A stretch of DNA of 64,000 nucleotides from Massilia violaceinigra (GCF_002752675.1 NZ_CP024608.1:6882001-6946000); one strand, 5' to 3'; positions 1 to 8,610 are shown, numbered from the stretch's first letter. Numbers and translations are program-made. The notes: generated from the letters alone by a model not told the origin.

Positions 1-319
1 ATCGATCCAGGTCACCCGCAGCGAAGGCCAGACCAACGGTACCGGCGCGGTTGTCGGCGGCATCGTCGGCGCGCTGGTCGGTAACCAGGTCGGCAGCGGT
101 AGCGGCCGTACCGCGGCCACGGTCGCCGGTGCGGTCGGCGGCGCCGTCGTCGGCAACAAGGTCGAAGCGAACCGCAATGCGGGCAGCGGCCAGGACCTGT
201 ACCAGATTCATGTTCGCCTCGAAAATGGCGAAACCCGCACGATCGTGCAGGACAGCGTGTACGACCTGCGCGTGGGCAACCGCGTGCGTCTGGTCGATGG
301 CCGCGTCTACCGTTACTAA
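1..319 (+). CDS. Glycine-zipper 2TM-type envelope protein, C-terminal part
   Basis: The gene enters from outside the window, so only the last 105 residues are seen, reading from base 2 to a TAA at 317-319. The visible part has a glycine zipper with repeated GAVVGG, IVGALVGNQVG and AVGGAVVGNKVE segments, followed by a soluble tail ending in VGNRVRLVDGRVYRY. This layout (zipper, short linker, beta-rich tail) is that of glycine-zipper 2TM proteins such as SlyB-like envelope proteins. A close paralogue in domain order lies at 11762-12496. Its role is probably envelope stability; the exact partner is unknown. The start and any signal peptide lie outside the window. Confidence 0.8.
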   Translation, partial: SIQVTRSEGQTNGTGAVVGGIVGALVGNQVGSGSGRTAATVAGAVGGAVVGNKVEANRNAGSGQDLYQIHVRLENGETRTIVQDSVYDLRVGNRVRLVDGRVYRY

Positions 320-394
320 TTTCACCGTACTACCCACCCACTTACAATAAAACACGAACTGCCCGCCAGCTCGACCACCTTTAAGGAGCCCACC

Positions 395-547
395 ATGGGT
401 ACCATTCTTCTCGTTATTCTCATTCTTGCGCTGATCGGCGTCCTTCCTACCTGGAACCACAGCCGCAGTTGGGGATACGGTCCAACCGGCATCACCGGCC
501 TGATCGTCATCGTGCTGATCGTGCTGCTCATCACCGGGCGCCTGTAA
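395..547 (+). CDS. DUF3309-type small membrane protein, 50 aa
   Basis: A 50-residue protein starting at ATG 395 behind a good AAGGAG ribosome site at 383-388. It has two hydrophobic stretches around a short polar loop with WNHSRSWGYGPTG, the hallmark of the DUF3309 family of tiny inner-membrane proteins common in proteobacteria. The function of the family is not known. It sits between a glycine-zipper gene and a small secreted protein in a block of envelope-stress genes, and is followed at once by a strong terminator, so it ends its transcript. Confidence 0.85.
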   Translation: MGTILLVILILALIGVLPTWNHSRSWGYGPTGITGLIVIVLIVLLITGRL

Positions 548-556
548 GAAGTCGAC

Positions 557-586
557 AAACCGGCGCCGCGTGCGCCGGTTTTTTTT
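557..586 (+). terminator. Rho-independent terminator after the DUF3309 gene
   Basis: A perfect 10-bp stem (AAACCGGCGC at 557-566 and GCGCCGGTTT at 572-581) with a 5-base loop runs into a T tract at 579-586. Confidence 0.9.
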
Positions 587-630
587 GCCCCACCGCCCCA
601 CCATATCGCACGATAAGAAAAGGAGCTGCC

Positions 631-1038
631 ATGAGCCAGCCTGTTAAGAACGCGCTGCCAAGCGCATCGCGCAACACCACCACCCAATTTTCCCGCGCGC
701 TGCGCGCCGCCCTGGCCTCGGCCTGTTTGATGGGCATGAGCCTGTCGCACGCCCAGATGGCGCAGACATCGACCGACCGGAATGTGCCGGCCGCCACCGC
801 GCGCCAGCAAGCGGCCGAGATCGCCCGCGGCGACCCGGCGCGCTGGTCGCGCGAGGATACGACCCCCGACGCGCGCCTGCGCACCCTGCGCAAGGAAATG
901 GGCGCGGCCCTGCAGGAAGCCAAAGGCGCTTGCCGCGCCCTGCCCGCCGCCGAACGCAGCGCCTGCAACAAGGAAGCGCAAGCGAACTATCAGAAAGATA
1001 TGGCCGGCGCGCGCGCCCAGGCAGCCGCCGGCGGCTGA
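631..1038 (+). CDS. Hypothetical exported protein, 135 aa
   Basis: I do not recognise a family. The start at ATG 631 is chosen because AAAAGGAG lies just upstream (618-625); a longer reading frame upstream crosses the terminator. The N-terminus has a long basic region then a hydrophobic segment (ALRAALASACLMGMSLSHA) with an AQ-type signal-peptidase site near residue 42. The mature part is Ala- and Arg-rich with two Cys (KGACRALP and SACNKEA), probably helical and periplasmic. It stops about 20 bases from the convergent patatin gene. Confidence 0.7.
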   Translation: MSQPVKNALPSASRNTTTQFSRALRAALASACLMGMSLSHAQMAQTSTDRNVPAATARQQAAEIARGDPARWSREDTTPDARLRTLRKEMGAALQEAKGACRALPAAERSACNKEAQANYQKDMAGARAQAAAGG

Positions 1039-1058
1039 GGCCGCCCCCGTCATTGTCC

Positions 1059-2213
1059 TTACGCCGCGACAGCGACCCAGTCGTCCTGCTCCGGCGGCAA
1101 TTCGTGCACCACCACGGCCGTCTCTTCGGCCACCATCGCCAGCCACCCGGCATGCTTGAGCGCGCGCAATGCATCGCGATAGCCCTGCTCCCAGCGCCAC
1201 TCGATCGATCCCTTGGAAAAATTGACGTCTTTCGACGCCATATGCCAGTCGTGGCCCGCGTAGGGAATCCGCACGATGTGCAAGGTGGCGTCGCAGCCCA
1301 GCGCCGCCAGTTCGCGCCGGTCGTCGTCGCTGCGCTCGGCCTCCGGCAAGCGCGCGTACAGCTGGCGCAGCTTGTGCTGCAGCGCGTGGGTCGCGCTGTA
1401 ATCTTCGATATGGCGTTTCGAGCGCGAGGCGTACGTCACATCCTTCTGGCGCGTGCTCACTTCATCCATCGTCACCGGCACCTCCCCTTCGGCGCTCCAC
1501 AAATCGACCATGAAGCAGATCGTATCGCCGCCGGGCAGCTCGCGCAGCACCGATTCGAGCGGGGTATTCGAGTACAGGCCGCCGTCCCAGTACAGTTCCT
1601 CGCCGATGCGCACCGGGGCGAACGCCGGCGGCAGGCTGCCGCTGGCGCGCACATGGTCGGCGCACAGCTGCCCGCTCTCGCTGTCGAAATGCGCCAGTTC
1701 GCCGGTGCGCACATTGACGGCGTTGACGGTCAGGCGCATGCCGCCCTCGGCGTTGAGGTAGTCGAAGTCGACCAGTTCCCTGAGCGTGTCGCGCAGCGGC
1801 AGGGTGTCGTAGAAAGACGCTTCTTCGGGCGCCACCGTCATCCCGTAGGGAAATCCGCTGAACGGGCGCGGCGAGAAAAAGCCCGGCACCCCGCGCATGA
1901 CGGTGTCGAAGGTGTTGAGCCAGATATTCGAGCGCCGCTGGCGGTCGTCGACCCGGGCCATGTCCAGCATATCGGGATGCGACACCCGGTCCCAGAAAGC
2001 CTTGACCTTTTCCAGGCGCACCGATTGCTCGTTGCCGGCGATCAGCGCGGCATTGATGGCGCCGATCGAGGTGCCGACGATCCAGTCCGGCACCAGCTTG
2101 TGCTCGTGCAGCGCCTGGTACACCCCGGCCTGGTAAGCGCCCAGGGCGCCGCCACCTTGCAAAACGAGAACAATACGTAGCTTGTCGGGATTGAGTTTGT
2201 TAATGTCTGTCAT
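1059..2213 (-). CDS. Patatin-like phospholipase with C-terminal DUF3734-type region, 384 aa
   Basis: Lipid acyl hydrolase of the patatin fold. The oxyanion loop QGGGALGAYQ lies at residues 19-28, the nucleophile elbow GTSIG at 47-51 (Ser49), and the catalytic Asp in DGG at 210-212, so the Ser-Asp dyad is complete. The C-terminal 130 residues match the extension often called DUF3734 in proteins linked to polyhydroxybutyrate granules. The ATG at 2213 is used because the fold begins right after it; the frame stays open upstream without homologous sequence and the ribosome site is weak. No signal peptide, so it should act in the cytoplasm on membrane lipids or granules. Single gene. Confidence 0.88.
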   Translation of the reverse strand: MTDINKLNPDKLRIVLVLQGGGALGAYQAGVYQALHEHKLVPDWIVGTSIGAINAALIAGNEQSVRLEKVKAFWDRVSHPDMLDMARVDDRQRRSNIWLNTFDTVMRGVPGFFSPRPFSGFPYGMTVAPEEASFYDTLPLRDTLRELVDFDYLNAEGGMRLTVNAVNVRTGELAHFDSESGQLCADHVRASGSLPPAFAPVRIGEELYWDGGLYSNTPLESVLRELPGGDTICFMVDLWSAEGEVPVTMDEVSTRQKDVTYASRSKRHIEDYSATHALQHKLRQLYARLPEAERSDDDRRELAALGCDATLHIVRIPYAGHDWHMASKDVNFSKGSIEWRWEQGYRDALRALKHAGWLAMVAEETAVVVHELPPEQDDWVAVAA

Positions 2214-2264
2214 GGGATAGCCGGAATGAAAAGATGAATCGAGTATAGAGGAAAGAGATGAGCG

Positions 2265-2304
2265 GAAAAAAAGACGGCGTCGAATCCGAAGATTACGACG
2301 CCGC
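2265..2304 (-). terminator. Rho-independent terminator for the YqjK-like/holin/DUF883 operon
   Basis: On the minus strand an 8-bp stem (plus-strand CGGCGTCG at 2275-2282 with CGACGCCG at 2296-2303) is followed by seven T (plus-strand A run 2266-2272). It lies downstream of the gene ending at 2377. Confidence 0.8.
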
Positions 2305-2376
2305 TCAAGCCCCACCATATTTTTCCGTTCTTGTTGCAAGGCCGGGTTCGCTTGCCCGGCATGGTCACCAAGCAGT

Positions 2377-2769
2377 TCACAAGGTCTGCGCGTCCCGCGT
2401 GCGGCGTTGCTGCAGGTACCAGACCACGCCGCCGACAACCGCCGCCACCCCGATCGCCGGCTTGATCAGCCGGCGCCGCGTGATGAAACCGACGATGGTT
2501 GCCGCGTACGGCATGATCGACGCCACGCTGATGCCGGTCGGATGCAGCACGGCGTCGATCCGCGAGCGGACCGCCCAGGTCGCATGGTCGAGCGCCGAGT
2601 GAAACAGCACGTCGGGACGCGAATCGTGCTTGATCTGGGCCTTGGCATGGGCAATGCCGACGCGGTAAAAGTCGCCCTGGCGCAGCAGGCGCGCCTTGCG
2701 CTCAGATACCGAATCGATCTTGACCCCACCCTTGCCCGGGTTTTTTTCGAGCCCGATAATGTTATCCAT
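2377..2769 (-). CDS. Hypothetical membrane-anchored protein downstream of holin-like gene, 130 aa
   Basis: The start at 2769 follows a strong GGGAGG site. The protein begins with a polar region, then has hydrophobic segments around residues 80-95 and 103-118 (IGVAAVVGGVVWYL) and ends in QQRRTRDAQTL. Placement after a YqjE-like gene and a DUF883 gene on the same strand resembles the yqjD-yqjE-yqjK order of enterobacteria, in which the third gene is a small poorly conserved membrane protein. The sequence is too divergent to claim homology to YqjK. Likely role: part of an inner-membrane stationary-phase protein set. Confidence 0.7.
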   Translation of the reverse strand: MDNIIGLEKNPGKGGVKIDSVSERKARLLRQGDFYRVGIAHAKAQIKHDSRPDVLFHSALDHATWAVRSRIDAVLHPTGISVASIMPYAATIVGFITRRRLIKPAIGVAAVVGGVVWYLQQRRTRDAQTL

Positions 2770-2794
2770 CTAATCCTCCCGTCTGAATGGCCGC

Positions 2795-3181
2795 TTACAG
2801 CAGCATGTCACGATCGTTCTTGAGTTCGTTCATGGTCTCGGGGAAAGCCAGCTTGCCCTCTTTGAGCATGGCCTTGGCCTTGACCACGAGGCCGATCGTC
2901 ACGGCGATGAACACGGCAAACATCAGCAGGAGGATTTTCCAGCCCATGCTTTCCCAAGCGAGCGCGACGATTGTCGCGGTGCCGTAGGCCAGCGCAAACA
3001 TGGCGCACAGCACTGCCAGCGAAAAGACCACCAGCAGTTCGAGCACATGATTGCGCACTTCGGACAACTCGAGTGCCGCCAGTTCCACGCGCGACACCAC
3101 GAGTCCGAAGATATTTTTTGCCAGCCCTGTCAGGCCGCCCATCAGGCCGGGGCCATGCACTGCAGCAGTTGTTTTGTCCAT
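2795..3181 (-). CDS. Phage-holin family (YqjE-like) inner-membrane protein, 128 aa
   Basis: Two central hydrophobic helices (ELLVVFSLAVLCAMFALAYG and ILLLMFAVFIAVTIGLVV) are flanked by amphipathic helices, with an N-terminal segment LAKNIFGLVVSRVELAALEL typical of the Holin-X/YqjE family. These are named after holins but most chromosomal members are inner-membrane proteins of unknown role expressed with DUF883 proteins. The start at 3181 has GGGAGAAGCC upstream. It sits 18 bases after the DUF883 gene and 25 bases before the next gene, so all three are likely one operon. Confidence 0.85.
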   Translation of the reverse strand: MDKTTAAVHGPGLMGGLTGLAKNIFGLVVSRVELAALELSEVRNHVLELLVVFSLAVLCAMFALAYGTATIVALAWESMGWKILLLMFAVFIAVTIGLVVKAKAMLKEGKLAFPETMNELKNDRDMLL

Positions 3182-3199
3182 GGCTTCTCCCGGCTAGAA

Positions 3200-3538
3200 T
3201 TATTTACGGCCCAGGATCACGCCGACCAGCAAGCCGACGCTGGCTGCTGCAGCGATCGTGCGCCATGGGTTGTCCTTAACATAGACATCGGCGGTGTGCG
3301 CCAGTTCCTTACCTTTGACGATGGCTTGACCTTGCACTTGCGATGCCTTGCCCAGCGCCACGTCCAGCATTTCCATGCCGCGTGCGCGCATGTCTTCGGC
3401 TTTCTCGCCGGTCAGTGCGGCCGCTGCGGACAGCAGGGTCTGTGCATCCTTGACCAGGGTTTTGACATCGGTCTGGACTGCGTTCACATTGCCGTTCAGG
3501 TTGGCCGAGCCGTTGGTGCGGGTATTGGTATCTAACAT
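3200..3538 (-). CDS. DUF883 family protein (ElaB/YqjD/YgaM type), 112 aa
   Basis: A coiled-coil-rich soluble part (VQTDVKTLVKDAQTLLSAAA) leads into a C-terminal membrane tail YVKDNPWRTIAAAASVGLLV-GVILGRK. The DNPW segment before a glycine-rich helix is the signature of DUF883. E. coli members (ElaB, YqjD, YgaM) anchor ribosomes to the inner membrane in stationary phase under RpoS control. GGAG precedes the ATG at 3538. First gene of a three-gene unit; its promoter should lie between it and the ferritin-like gene. Confidence 0.9.
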   Translation of the reverse strand: MLDTNTRTNGSANLNGNVNAVQTDVKTLVKDAQTLLSAAAALTGEKAEDMRARGMEMLDVALGKASQVQGQAIVKGKELAHTADVYVKDNPWRTIAAAASVGLLVGVILGRK

Positions 3539-3593
3539 GATGAACTCCAGTGGTGGGTTGAAAAAAATCTGAAAAGTGCTTCTCTTTTTGCTC

Positions 3594-4133
3594 TTAATGC
3601 GCCAGCAGATCGCGCATGTCGTCTGCGTGCTCTTCTTCGACCGCCATGATGCTGATCAACAGATGCTTGGTGGTCGGGTCCTTGTCGCCAATGGCGGCAA
3701 TCATTTGCCGGTACGACTCGATCGCCACGCGTTCGGCGATCAGGTTCGAGCGGATCATGGCTTGCACATCGTCCGAATCGTCGTACTCGGCGTGGCTGCG
3801 CGCGGTCAGCGTGGCCGGATTGAAATTCGGCGAACCGTTCAGCTGGACGATACGTTCGGCCAGCGAGTCGGCGTGTTCCTGCTCCTGCTGCGCGTGCTCG
3901 AGGAACTCGGCCTTGATCGGGCCGTTGCCCACGCCGCTGACGGTGTAGTAGTGGCGCTTGTAGCGCAGCACGCACACCAGTTCGGTGGCCAGCGCATCGT
4001 TGAGCATGTTGATGACCGCTTCACGGTCGGCGGCGTAGCCGTCCGTCACGGCGCCGTCGTCCAGATTGGCGGCTGCCTGGCGGATGGCTTGCACGTCGAA
4101 TCCGTGCGCCAGTGGCTTGGTGGTTTGTTCCAT
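3594..4133 (-). CDS. Ferritin-like domain protein (bacterioferritin-type), 179 aa
   Basis: A four-helix ferritin-like protein. Iron-ligand motifs are visible: an ELVCVLRYKRHY helix, EFLEHAQQEQEHAD (an ExxH pair), then ERVAIESYRQM and a late AVEEEHADDM ExxH. This gives the two E-x-x-H half sites of a di-iron centre. The length is close to bacterioferritin (about 160) with a short N-terminal extension. It most likely stores or oxidises iron in stationary phase or oxidative stress. Nearby stress-type envelope genes fit this. A Met in the normal haem site cannot be assigned with confidence. Confidence 0.85.
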   Translation of the reverse strand: MEQTTKPLAHGFDVQAIRQAAANLDDGAVTDGYAADREAVINMLNDALATELVCVLRYKRHYYTVSGVGNGPIKAEFLEHAQQEQEHADSLAERIVQLNGSPNFNPATLTARSHAEYDDSDDVQAMIRSNLIAERVAIESYRQMIAAIGDKDPTTKHLLISIMAVEEEHADDMRDLLAH

Positions 4134-4170
4134 GATGATTCCTTAAATATCTGTTGCGATTGTGTTCGTA

Positions 4171-5106
4171 TTAACGGCGCGGGGCGATCGCCGCGCCTTC
4201 GTTCGACAGCACGATTTCCACGCGGCGGTTCATCTGGCGGTTGCCGGCCGTGTCGTTGGCGGCGACCGGGAATGCTTCACCGTAAGCGCGCATGGCGACG
4301 CGGTCGCGCGGGATACCCATCTCGACCAGGGCGGCGCGCACGGAGGTGGCGCGGCGCTCGGACAATTGCTGGTTATGCGCGCTGCTGCCGGTACTGTCGG
4401 TAAACCCTTCGACCAGGACGGTGCGGTTCGGGTTCTGTGCCAATGCATCGGCCAGCTTGCGCAGGGTGGCCTGGCCGTTCGGGGTCAGGTTGGCCTGGTC
4501 CACGCCGAACAGCACGTCGCCGATCGTGATGATCAGGCCGCGTTCGGTTTTCTTCGCTTGCAGATCCGTCATCAGCGCTTCGAGCTGGGCGGCGCGGGCC
4601 TGGGCTTCGCGGGTCTGGGCTTCGGCGGCGGCAACCTGGCCTTGCGCGGCGGCAGCCTGGTTCTGGGCGGCGGCGGCATCAGCGTTGGCGGCGGCGGCGG
4701 CGGCCTTGGCGGAGGCGGCATCCATCTTGGCGCGGTCCGCTTCGACGGTGCGCGCTTCGAGGCGCACGGCGTCGCGCTGTTTGCCGGAAGCGGCGATATC
4801 GGCTTCAGCCTGCTTCTGTTTGGCTACTTCTTGTGCGGTGGCGATCTTTTGCTTGGCCAGGTAGGCCAGCTTGTCGATCTGCTCCAGGCTATCCTTGCGG
4901 GCGGCGGCGGCGTTGGCTTGTTCCAGCGCTTCGCTGGCCTGCTTGAATTCCAGCGGTGCGAAAGTCGACACGCGCGAATTGTTGTTGGCGGCGACGAAAG
5001 CGCCACGGGCTTCATCGAGCAACGGGGTGGTGGTCGGCACGCTGCTGCAGGCGCCCAGCGCGAGGACGGAGGCGAGGATGGCGGACTTGATCAATGTATG
5101 TTTCAT
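4171..5106 (-). CDS. OmpA-family lipoprotein with DUF4398 domain, 311 aa
   Basis: A lipobox LALGACSS gives a lipoprotein with Cys20. The DUF4398 domain follows (about 25-95), then an Ala/Gln/Glu coiled coil (95-185), then an OmpA C-terminal peptidoglycan-binding domain (about 190-305) with the VEGFTDSTGSSAHNQQLSERRA segment split here as VEGFTDSTGSSAHNQ and LSERRA, and ending NRRVEIVLSN. It should tether the outer membrane to peptidoglycan. The next gene downstream of its promoter side (5239-5631) encodes a free-standing DUF4398 lipoprotein, so the two are probably co-transcribed. Confidence 0.9.
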   Translation of the reverse strand: MKHTLIKSAILASVLALGACSSVPTTTPLLDEARGAFVAANNNSRVSTFAPLEFKQASEALEQANAAAARKDSLEQIDKLAYLAKQKIATAQEVAKQKQAEADIAASGKQRDAVRLEARTVEADRAKMDAASAKAAAAAANADAAAAQNQAAAAQGQVAAAEAQTREAQARAAQLEALMTDLQAKKTERGLIITIGDVLFGVDQANLTPNGQATLRKLADALAQNPNRTVLVEGFTDSTGSSAHNQQLSERRATSVRAALVEMGIPRDRVAMRAYGEAFPVAANDTAGNRQMNRRVEIVLSNEGAAIAPRR

Positions 5107-5238
5107 GGAGGTGTTTCCTTTTCTTGTCGTGGCGCACTTGGCGCGGTAATCAATCGTTTTCTTGTGCTCTGGGTGGTACTGTGCGCGGACCGGTCGGCCT
5201 GCGCTGCCGCTGTGAGGGCGCGCGGCGTCAATCTGTTT

Positions 5239-5631
5239 TTATTGTTGTGGCTTGTTGGCGCGGTCGACTTCTTCGCGCAGCACGCGCAGGTCATCCTGCA
5301 GTGCGTTGGCGGCGGTGGTGGCCTTGGTCGAATTGGCCTTGCTCTGTGCCAGCTTGGCGTCGGCCTGGGCTTGGGTCGCCAGTTCGCGTGCCAGCTTGTA
5401 ATCCTTGGCGGCCAGGGCTTCGTTGGCGCGCATCATCTTGGCGCGGGCTGCGTTGATTTCTTCAGGAGCCAGGTCGGCGGCGCCGGCGCTCACTGCGTTT
5501 TCAACCGCGTTCTTCGACACGGCCACATCGGCCGTTGCCGGTGCTTTTTGCGAACTGGCGCAAGCGGCCAGTGTCATAACCAGTGCGGCGCAGAGTACTT
5601 TACTGACGTGTGTCTTGATTTGTGCATTCAT
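5239..5631 (-). CDS. DUF4398 lipoprotein, 130 aa
   Basis: Starts at ATG 5631 behind GGAG. The signal peptide ends in the lipobox LAACASS. The rest is a charged helical domain (EEINAARAKMMRANEALAAK, ELATQAQADAKLAQSKA) that fits DUF4398, the same domain as in the N-terminal half of the OmpA lipoprotein just downstream. It may form a coiled-coil partner of that protein in the periplasm. A 14-bp palindrome at 5747-5760 lies in the shared upstream region with the divergent AsmA gene. Confidence 0.85.
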   Translation of the reverse strand: MNAQIKTHVSKVLCAALVMTLAACASSQKAPATADVAVSKNAVENAVSAGAADLAPEEINAARAKMMRANEALAAKDYKLARELATQAQADAKLAQSKANSTKATTAANALQDDLRVLREEVDRANKPQQ

Positions 5632-5746
5632 CGGGTTTCTCCATGAGGTGTAATGATGTCGTGATAACGTTATAAGCTGATTTATTGGCAAGTTCGGTTC
5701 GCTGCCGCACATAGCAAATGTTTTGCGCGCAATGGCACTTGCGACC

Positions 5747-5760
5747 GTGCGCTAACGTAC
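5747..5760. promoter_or_regulatory. Palindromic site GTGCG-CTAA-CGTAC
   Basis: One of six copies of the pattern GTNCG-N4-CGNAC found in intergenic DNA of this window. It lies 57 bases before the AsmA start and about 115 bases before the divergent DUF4398 start. The 5-4-5 geometry is that of FNR-type boxes. Confidence 0.5.
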
Positions 5761-5816
5761 ACAAGAGCGCTACCCTTATCGCTTAAGCTGCTCCTACTTT
5801 CACCAGAAGGATAGTC

Positions 5817-7889
5817 ATGAGTCAAGCCGCCCCGATCCCTTCCGGCCGCACCCCGCCCGCGCGCCGCACCAAAATCATTCTCGCCATCCTTGCCGTGCTG
5901 GTCGCCATTCCCGCCATCGCACTGGCCATCCTGCTCACCTACGACTGGAACAAGGCCAGGCCCTGGCTCAATGCCAAGGCCAGCGAAGCGATCGACCGCC
6001 CGTTCACGGTGGCGGGCGACCTCAAGCTGAGCTGGGAAAAACCGGCCACCGTCATGGCCGAGCGCGACCGTACCTGGCGCGACCTGGTGCCGTGGCCGCA
6101 CCTGGTCGCCAACGATGTTCACGTCGGCCAGCCCGAAGGCATGGATGCATCAGGCTTAGGGGCGGGCGACATGGCCAGCGTGAAGCAGTTTTCGTTTTCG
6201 CTGAACCCGTTCGCGCTGCTGCACAAGACCATCGCCATTCCCGTGCTGCGCTTCGACGCGCCGGCGGTCGACCTGCGCCGCACCAGGGATGGCAAGAACA
6301 ACTGGACCTTCCACCAGGAAGACAAGCCGGCGCGCTGGAAGCTCGACCTCGAACGGGTGATCTTCACCAAGGGCGTGGTCAAGTTCAACGATGCGGTCGA
6401 AAAGATCGACCTGACGGCCGACGTCGACACCGTCAACGCCGACCCCGCCTACGGCATCAGCTGGAAACTGCGCGGCACCTACCACGGCGGCCCGGTCACC
6501 GGCGGCGGCAAGGCTGGCGCGGTACTCTCGCTCAAGCAGCAGACCACGCCCTACCCGCTGCAGGCCGACCTGCGCGTGGGCAAGACCCACATCGAAGTCG
6601 AAGGCACGGTCACCAAGCCGACCAAGCTGGCCGCGCTCGACCTGCGCCTGAAGCTCTCCGGCGCCAGCATGGCGCGCTTGTATACGCTGACCGGGGTGCT
6701 GCTGCCGGAAACGCCAGCCTTTCGCACCGAGGGCCGCCTGACCGGCGAGCTGGGCGACACCAGCAGCAGCTGGGTCTACGACAAATTCACCGGCAAGGTC
6801 GGTTCCAGCGATATTTCCGGCCGCCTCGCATACCAGACCGGCAAGCCGCGCGGCAAACTGAGCGGCAGCGTATCGTCGAAATTGCTGCAGTTCGCCGACC
6901 TGGGGCCGCTGGTCGGCGCCGACTCGAACGCCAGCAAGGAAGCGCGCGGGGTCGACGCGGTGCAGCCGGCCGGCAAGGTGCTGCCGGTCGAATCGTTCCG
7001 TACCGAACGCTGGACCGCCATCGACGCCGACGTGCGCTATGCGGCCGAACGCATCGTGCGCGAAAAGCAGCTGCCGATCAGCAAACTGAACACCCACCTG
7101 ATCCTCAAGGATGGGGTGCTCAACCTGGCGCCGCTGAATTTCCAGATGGCGGGCGGGAACATGACCTCGACCATCAAGCTCGACGGCAGCGGCAAGGGCA
7201 AGCAAGCCATCAAGGCTACCGCCAAGGTCAGCGCGCGCCACATCCGCATCAAGGAACTGTTTCCCTCGATTCAGGAAATGAAAGCGACCGTCGGCCAGAT
7301 CAACGGCGACGCCCAATTGTCCGCCACCGGCAATTCGGTCGCCTCCCTGCTGGGCGCGTCCAACGGCGAAATCAAGGCGCTGATCGACGAAGGCACGGTG
7401 AGCAAGATGCTGCTCGAACAGATGGGCCTCAATATCGGCAACATCGTGCTGACCAAATTATTTGGCGACAAGCAGGTCAAGCTCAATTGCATGGCCACCG
7501 ATTTCCAGGTCACCAACGGCTTGATGCAGACGCGCACCTTCGTCGTCGATACCGAGGAGGCGGCCATCACGGCCGAGGGCACCATCAACCTGGCCAACGA
7601 ACAGATGGACCTGACCCTGAACCCCAAGACCAAGGGCTTGCGCATCTTTTCGCTGCGCTCGCCCCTGCACGTGCGCGGCAGCTTCTCCAAGCCCGACGTG
7701 AGCGTCGACAAGGGCGTGCTGGCCCTGAAGGCGGGCGGCGCGGTGGCGCTCGGCCTGGCGGCGCCGGCGGCCGCCCTGCTGCCGCTGGTCAACACCGGAC
7801 CGGGCAAGGACAGCGGCTGCGCGCGCCTGCTGGCCGAAGCGCGCGAAAAGCCGGTGGCCCCGCCGCCGGGCAAGAGCAAGCGCCGATAA
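5817..7889 (+). CDS. AsmA family protein, 690 aa
   Basis: A large envelope protein with one N-terminal membrane helix (residues about 19-42, IILAILAVLVAIPAIALAIL) followed by a long periplasmic beta-rich region and the C-terminal AsmA domain (LNIGNIVLTKLFGDKQVKLN, then EGTINLANEQMDLTLNPKTK). AsmA-like proteins are bridge-like lipid carriers between the inner and outer membranes. Typical first signature is seen: NAKASEAIDRPFTVAGDLKL. The start at 5817 has AGAAGG upstream. The Lys-rich end (PPGKSKRR) is unusual but harmless. A 14-bp palindrome sits 57 bases upstream. Confidence 0.92.
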   Translation: MSQAAPIPSGRTPPARRTKIILAILAVLVAIPAIALAILLTYDWNKARPWLNAKASEAIDRPFTVAGDLKLSWEKPATVMAERDRTWRDLVPWPHLVANDVHVGQPEGMDASGLGAGDMASVKQFSFSLNPFALLHKTIAIPVLRFDAPAVDLRRTRDGKNNWTFHQEDKPARWKLDLERVIFTKGVVKFNDAVEKIDLTADVDTVNADPAYGISWKLRGTYHGGPVTGGGKAGAVLSLKQQTTPYPLQADLRVGKTHIEVEGTVTKPTKLAALDLRLKLSGASMARLYTLTGVLLPETPAFRTEGRLTGELGDTSSSWVYDKFTGKVGSSDISGRLAYQTGKPRGKLSGSVSSKLLQFADLGPLVGADSNASKEARGVDAVQPAGKVLPVESFRTERWTAIDADVRYAAERIVREKQLPISKLNTHLILKDGVLNLAPLNFQMAGGNMTSTIKLDGSGKGKQAIKATAKVSARHIRIKELFPSIQEMKATVGQINGDAQLSATGNSVASLLGASNGEIKALIDEGTVSKMLLEQMGLNIGNIVLTKLFGDKQVKLNCMATDFQVTNGLMQTRTFVVDTEEAAITAEGTINLANEQMDLTLNPKTKGLRIFSLRSPLHVRGSFSKPDVSVDKGVLALKAGGAVALGLAAPAAALLPLVNTGPGKDSGCARLLAEAREKPVAPPPGKSKRR

Positions 7890-7917
7890 AGTCACAAAAT
7901 TGCGTTTTATCACTTAT

Positions 7918-7931
7918 GTGCGTTGCCGAAC
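7918..7931. promoter_or_regulatory. Degenerate palindromic site GTGCG-TTGC-CGAAC
   Basis: Fits GTNCG-N4-CGNAC, about 100 bases before the BON-domain gene. It is the weakest of the six copies. Confidence 0.35.
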
Positions 7932-8031
7932 AGACCACGCGCCCGCCAGACCGTAATCTAGACGTATCGGTTGGGCGACACGCACCACCGAACGCATAAC
8001 AACATAGACCACCACCATAGAGGAACACCCC

Positions 8032-8343
8032 ATGAAAAACCTGAAAATCGTATCGACCCTGCTCGCCGCCCTGATGCTGACCACTGTTGTCGGCTGCGCT
8101 TCGACCGACAAGAAAGAAAGCGTCGGCGAGTACGTTGATGACAGCGTGATCACCACCAGCGTGAAAGCCGCCATCCTCAACGAGCCGACCCTGAAAGTTG
8201 CTGAAATCAACGTTGAAACCTTCAAAGGCGTTGTTCAGCTGAGCGGCTTCGTTGCTGCCCAGGACAGCATCGCTACCGCCGGCAAGGTCGCACGCGACGT
8301 CAAAGGTGTGAAGTCGGTGAAAAACGACATCCGCATGAAATAA
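8032..8343 (+). CDS. BON-domain lipoprotein, 103 aa
   Basis: Lipobox VVGCAS places Cys22 at the mature N-terminus. The rest is one BON domain: VDDSVITTSVKAAILNEPTL, NVETFKGVVQLSGFV and the final VKSVKNDIRM strand. BON domains bind phospholipid surfaces, as in OsmY and DolP, and are linked to envelope stress. The gene is followed after 27 bases by an OsmB-like gene, so the two probably form an operon that ends at the terminator 8611-8636. Confidence 0.9.
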   Translation: MKNLKIVSTLLAALMLTTVVGCASTDKKESVGEYVDDSVITTSVKAAILNEPTLKVAEINVETFKGVVQLSGFVAAQDSIATAGKVARDVKGVKSVKNDIRMK

Positions 8344-8370
8344 GCAACAAGCAATTCAAAGAGGTTCAAG

Positions 8371-8592
8371 ATGAAAACAATCAAGCAACTGGTCATGAGC
8401 GCGACACTGGTCACGGTGGCGCTCGGTTTAGGTGGCTGCGCAGGCATGTCGGCCCAGGATAAGAACACGGCCATCGGCGCCGGTGCCGGCGCAGTGGTCG
8501 GTGGCGTCCTGACCGGCGGCAGCGCGGTCGGCACCGTTGGCGGCGCAGCCGTCGGCGGCGTGATCGGCAACCAGGTCAAGCCACCGAAATGA
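8371..8592 (+). CDS. OsmB-like glycine-zipper lipoprotein, 73 aa
   Basis: Signal peptide with lipobox LGGCAGM, then an almost pure glycine zipper (GAGAGAVVGGVLTGGSAVG and VGGAAVGGVIGNQVK). Size and layout match OsmB, an osmotically induced outer-membrane lipoprotein. The zipper resembles those at 1-319, 11762-12496 and the N-terminal part of 13244-13909. The AAGAG site lies upstream of ATG 8371. Confidence 0.85.
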   Translation: MKTIKQLVMSATLVTVALGLGGCAGMSAQDKNTAIGAGAGAVVGGVLTGGSAVGTVGGAAVGGVIGNQVKPPK

Positions 8593-8610
8593 TCGGTTTG
8601 CCTGATTGAG